A stretch of 64,000 bases of DNA from Gammaproteobacteria bacterium (lineage in GTDB: Bacteria; Pseudomonadota; Gammaproteobacteria; Steroidobacterales; Steroidobacteraceae), in assembly GCA_024642505.1 (NCBI GenBank), contig JAHEAZ010000006.1, positions 1-64,000 on the forward strand, written 5' to 3'. How positions within the stretch are numbered: the first letter of the stretch is position 1; each line of letters begins with the position of its first letter. A program made the translations under genes and the position numbers. Below are positions 58,300 through 64,000 of the stretch, in pieces. A model generated the notes under the pieces. It had not been told where the DNA came from. It saw only the letters and a list, made by a program, of their open reading frames with translations, and made no database searches.

Positions 58300-58626
58300 A
58301 TGACGGTTCCCGCCAGCGAGCTCGATTTCAGCGAAATGCAGGAAAGCGCGGGCAAGGCTTGTGGCCTGCTCAAGGCCATGGCCAACGAGGCGCGGCTGAT
58401 GGTCCTGTGCCAGCTGATCGAGGGTGAGAAATCTGTCAGCGAGTTGCAGGACACGGTCGGGCTCAGCCAGTCGGCAATGTCTCAGCACCTCGCCGTGCTG
58501 CGCGACCAGGACATCGTGGCCACCCGCCGCGATGGCCAGTCCGTCTACTACCGGATCTCCAATCAGGACGCCACCGCGCTGATGGAGACCCTGCACCGGC
58601 GGTTCTGCGAGACGCCCGGCAAGTAA
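58300..58626 (+). CDS. ArsR family repressor (sHdrR/SqrR/BigR-like)
   Basis: LKAMANEARLMVLCQLIEGEKSVSELQDTVGLSQSAMSQHLAVLRDQDIVATRRDGQSVYYRISN; cysteines at N-terminal, central and C-terminal helices. Confidence 0.88.
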   Translation: MTVPASELDFSEMQESAGKACGLLKAMANEARLMVLCQLIEGEKSVSELQDTVGLSQSAMSQHLAVLRDQDIVATRRDGQSVYYRISNQDATALMETLHRRFCETPGK

Positions 58627-58640
58627 TGAGGGACGGTCCC

Positions 58641-58701
58641 CTTCTAAAGCGGGGACAGTTTACTTATATGCCATATAAGTAAACTGTCCCCGCTTTAGAA
58701 G
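58641..58701. repeat. Near-perfect 61-bp palindrome (REP-like)
   Basis: CTTCTAAAGCGGGGACAGTTTACTTATAT-GCC-ATATAAGTAAACTGTCCCCGCTTTAGAAG; 29-bp perfect arms, 3-nt centre. Confidence 0.9.
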
Positions 58702-58707
58702 ACCGCA

Positions 58708-59175
58708 ATGTCCCCAATATTGGTTCTTGGTGTGGGCAACACGCTGATGTCCGACGACGGCGTCGGCGTGCGGCTCCTGGAACACCTCCAGGCGCTGCAG
58801 CCACCGCTGGCAGGCGTCGAGTACATCGACGCCGGCACGCTGAGTTTCGTGCTCCTGCCAGATATCCAGGCGTGTCGCGCGCTGCTCGTGCTCGATGCGG
58901 CACAACTGGGTGAAGCTCCCGGTACCATCCGGTCGCTGGCTGGCGTCGAAATGGACGATTTCCTGCGAACCGCCCGCTGCAGCGTCCACGAGGTCGGCAT
59001 CCGCGACCTGCTCGACCTGGCACGTCTCACCGACGCGCTACCCGATCGGCGCGCGTTCATCGGCGTGCAGCCAGCCGAAACCGGCTGGGGCGAAGCGCTC
59101 AGCCCTGAGGTCACCACCTCCCTGCCAGCCGCAGTGGCCGAGGCGCGGAGGCTGCTCAACGACTGGTCCACCTGA
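58708..59175 (+). CDS. [NiFe] hydrogenase maturation protease (HynD/HyaD-like)
   Basis: ILVLGVGNTLMSDDGVGVRLLEHLQAL...VEYIDAGTLSFVLLPDIQACRALLVLDAAQLGEAPGTI...SVHEVGIRDLLDLARL. Confidence 0.92.
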   Translation: MSPILVLGVGNTLMSDDGVGVRLLEHLQALQPPLAGVEYIDAGTLSFVLLPDIQACRALLVLDAAQLGEAPGTIRSLAGVEMDDFLRTARCSVHEVGIRDLLDLARLTDALPDRRAFIGVQPAETGWGEALSPEVTTSLPAAVAEARRLLNDWST

Positions 59176-59305
59176 CGGCACCGAGCTGGACTGCGGGATC
59201 TACCTAGAGGACCGCGCCCAACGATTATTGCGGCTTCATCACCAAACGCTAATGTAACCGTGCAGCCGGCCCTGACAGGGCCACGGTATCTGACGGGGGA
59301 TTTAC

Positions 59306-60361
59306 ATGGCGACATCGACACTCGGCGAATACCTGCGCGCGCGCGGCGTCTCCCGCAGGCAATTTCTCAGGTTCTGCGCGACCAGCGCATCGCTCATGGC
59401 ACTGCCGCCGTCCATGGTGCCGCGCATCGCCGCGGCGCTGGAAGTGGCGCGCCGCCCCTCGGTGATCTGGCTGCCCTTCCAGGAATGCACGGGCTGCACC
59501 GAGTCCATCACCCGCGCTCACGGTGCGACGATCGAGAGCCTGATCTTCGAGGCCATCTCGCTCGATTACCAGCACACCCTGCAGGCCGCCGCGGGCGAGG
59601 CGGCCGAGCACGCCCGCGAGAAGGCGATGAAGGACAACTGGGGCAAGTACCTGCTCATCGTCGACGGATCGATCCCGACCGCCAATCCGGGCTACGGCAC
59701 CATTGCAGGGGTCAGCAACCTCGAGATGCTCAAGGAGGCTGCAAGCGGTTGCGCCGCGGTGGTCGCGGTCGGCAGCTGCGCGGCATTCGGCGGTATTCCG
59801 CAGGCCAACCCGAACCCGACCGGCGCCGTGTCGGTCTCCGACGTGGTGAAGGACAAGCCGATCATCAACATCTCGGGCTGCCCCCCCATTCCGGTCGTGA
59901 TCACCGGAACCCTGGTGCAATACCTGACCTTCGGAAAGATTCCCGAACTCGACGCGCTTGGCCGACCGAAAGCCTTCTACGGCCAGAACATTCACGACCG
60001 CTGCTACCGGCGGCCCTTCTATGAGCGCGGCCAGTTCGCCGAAAGCTTCGACGACGAGGGCGCCAAGAAGGGCTGGTGCCTGTTCAAGCTCGGCTGCAAG
60101 GGCCCGGTTACCTACAACGCCTGCGCAACTACGAAGTGGAACAACGGCACCAGTTTCCCGATCGAGGCCGGCCACGGATGCATCGGTTGCTCGGAACCGA
60201 AGTTCTGGGACAAAGGCGGCTTCTATCAGCCGCTGTCGGCCGGTGACTGGGGATCCGGCAGGACCATCGCTGCCGCCGCCGGCGCCGGCGTGGTGCTCGG
60301 TGCGGCGGCCGCGGCGCTGGGCCGCAAGCGGCAGAAGGACGTGGAGGCCAAGCAATCATGA
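59306..60361 (+). CDS. [NiFe] hydrogenase small subunit
   Basis: Tat signal VSRRQFLRFCATSASLMAL; VIWLPFQECTGCTESITRA; ISGCPPIPVVITGTLVQYL; GHGCIGCSEPKFWDKGGFYQPL; C-terminal TM. Confidence 0.95.
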   Translation: MATSTLGEYLRARGVSRRQFLRFCATSASLMALPPSMVPRIAAALEVARRPSVIWLPFQECTGCTESITRAHGATIESLIFEAISLDYQHTLQAAAGEAAEHAREKAMKDNWGKYLLIVDGSIPTANPGYGTIAGVSNLEMLKEAASGCAAVVAVGSCAAFGGIPQANPNPTGAVSVSDVVKDKPIINISGCPPIPVVITGTLVQYLTFGKIPELDALGRPKAFYGQNIHDRCYRRPFYERGQFAESFDDEGAKKGWCLFKLGCKGPVTYNACATTKWNNGTSFPIEAGHGCIGCSEPKFWDKGGFYQPLSAGDWGSGRTIAAAAGAGVVLGAAAAALGRKRQKDVEAKQS

Positions 60362-61047
60362 CGCTACTCGACTTTGCGCGCGGCCCTGGACTGCAGTGGT
60401 CGGTGGCCATCTTCGTATTCGGCCTGCTGTGGCGGCTGGTCGGGATTTTCTTCCTCAGAACCAAGCCAGACCTGTCTGAGCCGAGGAATCCGGCCAAATG
60501 GAAAGGCCTGCGGCTGATCGCACTGCGGTCCTGGCCGCGCAAGGAATTCCTGGAGGGCACCGCCTTTGGTGAGGTGATGGGCTACACCTTCCACCTGGGC
60601 TTCCTGGTGGCACTGTTTTTCTACGTGCCTCACCTGCTGTTCTTCGAGAGCGTGTTCGAGGGTCTCCTCGGCACCGACTTCGAGGGAATCTTCGGCTTCC
60701 GCTGGCCGGTGCTGCCGACCGCGGCGATCACCTTCCTGAGCGCAGTTTCCGTCGCTGCGCTGGTGGCCGTGCTGATCCATCGCATCACCAATCCGGTCAA
60801 GCGGCTGATCTCGAACTTCGACGACTACTTCAGCTGGCTGCTGACAGTTGCGCCGCTTGCCACCGGCCTGCTCGCCTATGCGCACGCCGGTGGCATCCGC
60901 TACGAAACCCTGCTCGGCACGCACATCCTGTCGGCCGAGGTCCTGCTGGTGTGGTTTCCGTTCAGCAAGCTGATTCACGCCTTTACGATCTTCGCCGCAC
61001 GAGGCGCGACAGGCATGATCTTCGAGCGCAAGGGAGCTTCGCTATGA
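60358..61047 (+). CDS. Isp1-like cytochrome b (NarI-like) subunit
   Basis: Polytopic membrane protein with His residues between hydrogenase small subunit and HdrD-like gene; overlaps both neighbours. Confidence 0.87.
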   Translation: MTLLDFARGPGLQWSVAIFVFGLLWRLVGIFFLRTKPDLSEPRNPAKWKGLRLIALRSWPRKEFLEGTAFGEVMGYTFHLGFLVALFFYVPHLLFFESVFEGLLGTDFEGIFGFRWPVLPTAAITFLSAVSVAALVAVLIHRITNPVKRLISNFDDYFSWLLTVAPLATGLLAYAHAGGIRYETLLGTHILSAEVLLVWFPFSKLIHAFTIFAARGATGMIFERKGASL

Positions 61048-62417
61048 GCGCTCCCAACCAGGACATCGACCAGAAGTTTCCACTGGAGCTCAATGAGCCC
61101 CGCTTTTCCGTCAAGGACCCGAAGGTCCGTTTCGACATGCAGGGCGACATGTCCGACGAGCAGCGCGTCGAAACCGCCATGCGCAACTTCGTCAAGGACT
61201 TCGGCCGGACTGCCGCGATCTACATGGAATCATGCATCCATTGCGGCATGTGTGCGGAGGCCTGCCACTTCCACGAAGTGACCAAGGACCCGCGATACAC
61301 GCCGATCTGGAAGCTCGAGCCCTTCAAGCAGGCCTACAAACGCGAGTATGGCCCCTTTGCGCTGTTCTTCCGGCTGTTCAACCTGAAGCCCAAGGTGACT
61401 CACGCCCAGCTCGCCGAGTGGCAGCACCTGCTGTACGACTCCTGCACGGTCTGCGGCCGTTGCTCGCTCATGTGCCCGATGGGAATCGACATTGCCACCC
61501 TCATCTCGCAGGCCCGGCACGGCATGTTCCACGCCGGGCTCGTTCCCCACGAACTCTACGCAGTCGCCGAGCGGGCCAAGCGCGAGGGCAGTCCGCTGGG
61601 TGCGACACCAAAGGTATTCGCGGACCGCGTCGACTGGCTGGCCGACGACCACGAGGTCGACATTCCGATTGACAGGGACAAGGCCGAGGTGCTCTGCACC
61701 ATGTCCTCTATCGAGATCATGAAGTACCCCGACTCGGTAGTCGCCACCGCAAGGGTGATGAACCACCTGGGCGTGGACTGGACTTTCCGCACAGACGGCT
61801 ACGAGGCCACCAACTTCGGGCTGCTGTCGGGCAACGCTGCCTGGCAGAAGCAGATGACGATGAAGCTGGTCGACGCCGCAATCGCCTGCGGGGCGAAGAC
61901 GCTGATCCTCCCGGAATGCGGGCACGCCTACCAGGCGCTGCGCTGGATGGGCGCCAACATGAATGGCAAGCCGCTGCCGTTCCGCGTCCTGCATATGGCG
62001 GAGTTCCTCGCGGAGAACGTCCGCGAGGGTCGGCTGCGGCTGAAGAAGGTCGGCAAGAGCGTCACATTCCACGATCCCTGCCAGGTGGCGCGGCGCGGCG
62101 GCGCGATCGAGGCGCCACGCGAGGTGCTGGCAGCACTTGGTGTGGAGCTCCGGGAAATGTTTCCGACCAAGGGTACCAACTGGTGCTGTGGCGGCGGTGG
62201 CGGCGTCGTGGCCATACACCGGGCGGACAAGCTGCGGCACAAGGTATTCCAGATCAAGATGGACCAGATAGAGAAGACCGGAGCCGAAATTCCTGTGACC
62301 AGCTGCGCCAACTGTCGCCAGACCTTCGATGACGGGCAGGCGCACTTCAAGTGGGACAAGACCATGCACAGCCTGCTGGAGATGGTGGCCGACAACCTGA
62401 TCGAGGACGACGCATGA
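61044..62417 (+). CDS. Isp2-like HdrD-type iron-sulfur protein
   Basis: CIHCGMCAEACH, CTVCGRCSLMCP; NWCCGGGGGVVAIHRADKLRHKVFQIKMDQIEKTGAEIPVTSCANCRQTF. Confidence 0.9.
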   Translation: MSAPNQDIDQKFPLELNEPRFSVKDPKVRFDMQGDMSDEQRVETAMRNFVKDFGRTAAIYMESCIHCGMCAEACHFHEVTKDPRYTPIWKLEPFKQAYKREYGPFALFFRLFNLKPKVTHAQLAEWQHLLYDSCTVCGRCSLMCPMGIDIATLISQARHGMFHAGLVPHELYAVAERAKREGSPLGATPKVFADRVDWLADDHEVDIPIDRDKAEVLCTMSSIEIMKYPDSVVATARVMNHLGVDWTFRTDGYEATNFGLLSGNAAWQKQMTMKLVDAAIACGAKTLILPECGHAYQALRWMGANMNGKPLPFRVLHMAEFLAENVREGRLRLKKVGKSVTFHDPCQVARRGGAIEAPREVLAALGVELREMFPTKGTNWCCGGGGGVVAIHRADKLRHKVFQIKMDQIEKTGAEIPVTSCANCRQTFDDGQAHFKWDKTMHSLLEMVADNLIEDDA

Positions 62418-64000
62418 GCACCGAGGCACGCCGGGTCGTCGTCGACCCAATCACCCGCATCGAGGGCCACCTCCGAATCGAGGCCGAAACCGACGCGAAT
62501 GGCGTCATTCAGCAGGCCTACAGTGCGGGAACGATGGTCCGCGGCATCGAGATCATCCTGCGCGGCCGGGATCCGCGTGACGCATGGGCCTTTGCACAGC
62601 GCATCTGCGGGGTCTGCACGCTGGTTCACGGCATCGCCTCGGTTCGCGCCGTCGAGGATGCGCTGGGCTACCAGGTCCCGGCAAACGCCAACCTGGTCCG
62701 CAACCTGATGATCGGCTCCCAGTACGTGCACGACCACGTCATGCACTTCTACCACCTGCATGCGCTCGACTGGGTGGACGTGGTCTCGGCGCTTTCCGCT
62801 GATCCGGCGGCGACTTCAACGCTGGCGCAGAGCCTGAGCAGCTACCCCCGGTCCTCACCGGGCCACTTCGCCGACGTACAGCGCAGGATCAAGGCACTGG
62901 TAGAGAGCGGTCAGCTGGGCATCTTCGCCAACGCATACTGGGGTCACCCCGCCTACAAGCTGCCGCCCGAGGCCAACCTGATGGCGGTGGCGCACTATCT
63001 CGATGCGCTGGCCTGGCAGCGCGACGTCGCTGCGCTGCACGCAATCTTCGGCGGCAAGAACCCGCACCCCCACTTCCTGGTGGGCGGCGTTCCGAACCCG
63101 ATCGACCTCAACTCTGACTCCGCAATCAACTCCAAGCGACTGTCACAGGTGCAGGAAATCATCACCCGAATGCGCGAGTTCGTCGACCAGGTCTATGTCC
63201 CCGACACGCTGGCCATCGCCGGCTTCTACAAGGACTGGGCCGCCCAGGGGGAGGGCCTCGGCAATTTCATGTGCTATGGCGACTTCCCGGCGACCTCGAT
63301 CAACGACCCGGCGAAGTTCATGGTGCCGCGCGGCGTCATCCTGGATCGCAACCTGTCGGATATCCAGGAGGTCGATCTGCACGACCCGGCGCAGATCCAG
63401 GAATTCGTATCCCATGCCTGGTACGACTACGCCGACGGAAAGCAGACCGGGTTGCATCCCTACGACGGCGAAACCACGCTCAACTACACGGGTCCGAAGC
63501 CGCCCTACCAGCAGCTCGACGTGAACGATGGCTATTCCTGGCTGAAGTCGCCGCGTTGGCGTGGCAAGGCGGTCGAGGTAGGACCGCTAGCACGCATGCT
63601 GATGATGTACGCAACCGGCCACGACCAGGCACGCGAACTCGTCGACATGACGCTGTCGCGGCTGGAAGTCCCCATCGACGCATTGTTTTCCACGCTCGGC
63701 CGGACCGCCGCACGCACGCTGGAGACCAAGATCTTCGCTGATGCGATGCAGGGCTGGTACGACCAGCTGATCTACAACATCAAGGCAGGCGACACGAAGA
63801 CCTTCAACCCGACGCTCTGGGACCCGACCAGTTGGCCGAAGAAGGCCCGAGGCGCCGGGTTCATGGAAGCTCCGCGCGGCGCGCTAGGCCACTGGATCGT
63901 CATCGAGAACGGCAAGATTGCCAACTACCAGGCGGTAGTACCCAGCACCTGGAACGCGGGACCACGCGACGCCGGCGGTCAGCCGGGCGCCTATGAAGCA
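62414..64000 (+). CDS. [NiFe] hydrogenase large subunit (partial, runs off right edge)
   Basis: MSTEARRVVVDPITRIEGHLRIEAE...AFAQRICGVCTLVHGIASVRAVEDAL; C-terminal nickel motif lies beyond the window; absent from the ORF track because no stop is present. Confidence 0.95.
   Translation, partial: MSTEARRVVVDPITRIEGHLRIEAETDANGVIQQAYSAGTMVRGIEIILRGRDPRDAWAFAQRICGVCTLVHGIASVRAVEDALGYQVPANANLVRNLMIGSQYVHDHVMHFYHLHALDWVDVVSALSADPAATSTLAQSLSSYPRSSPGHFADVQRRIKALVESGQLGIFANAYWGHPAYKLPPEANLMAVAHYLDALAWQRDVAALHAIFGGKNPHPHFLVGGVPNPIDLNSDSAINSKRLSQVQEIITRMREFVDQVYVPDTLAIAGFYKDWAAQGEGLGNFMCYGDFPATSINDPAKFMVPRGVILDRNLSDIQEVDLHDPAQIQEFVSHAWYDYADGKQTGLHPYDGETTLNYTGPKPPYQQLDVNDGYSWLKSPRWRGKAVEVGPLARMLMMYATGHDQARELVDMTLSRLEVPIDALFSTLGRTAARTLETKIFADAMQGWYDQLIYNIKAGDTKTFNPTLWDPTSWPKKARGAGFMEAPRGALGHWIVIENGKIANYQAVVPSTWNAGPRDAGGQPGAYEA

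Noticed and set aside
1-64000. CRISPR arrays, tRNA or rRNA genes
   Set aside because: No regularly spaced direct repeats, cloverleaf or conserved rRNA segments noticed on reading; a tRNAscan/Infernal run would be decisive.

Overview
A GC-rich, gene-dense window, most likely from a gammaproteobacterial chemolithotroph (taxonomy inferred only from gene content). No rRNA, tRNA, CRISPR array or intact transposase was recognised. The left third is mostly housekeeping and accessory metabolism: GlgC, PadR/HAAS-sensor pair, DUF4212/acetate-type symporter, DUF294 protein, MscS, KamA-like radical SAM, quinohaemoprotein dehydrogenase, aquaporin, desaturase, bactofilin. Three blocks stand out. (1) At 23.4-30.6 kb there is a co-directional multihaem electron-transfer cluster: an 11-haem/cytochrome b fusion, a NapC/NirT-like protein, a dihaem cytochrome, an 8-haem cytochrome, a four-cluster ferredoxin and NrfD, with no catalytic subunit in view. 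(2) At 42.0-58.6 kb there is a sulfur-oxidation island: YeiH-like exporter, FadL-like porin, TusA and DsrE3 on the minus strand, then HDAC-like deacylase, two lipoyl-assembly radical SAM enzymes, lipoate ligase, a GATase-fold protein lacking its nucleophile, DsrE, sHdrC1-B1-A-Hyp-C2-B2, an unnamed 138-aa ORF, LbpA and an ArsR regulator. This matches the known sHdr-LbpA pathway with several unexplained passengers. (3) At 58.7-64.0 kb there is an Isp-type membrane [NiFe] hydrogenase locus (protease, small subunit, Isp1, Isp2, large subunit truncated by the window). Palindromic REP-like elements occur at ~39.0, ~41.9 and ~58.7 kb. All family calls come from reading motifs in the translations; no database search was run.
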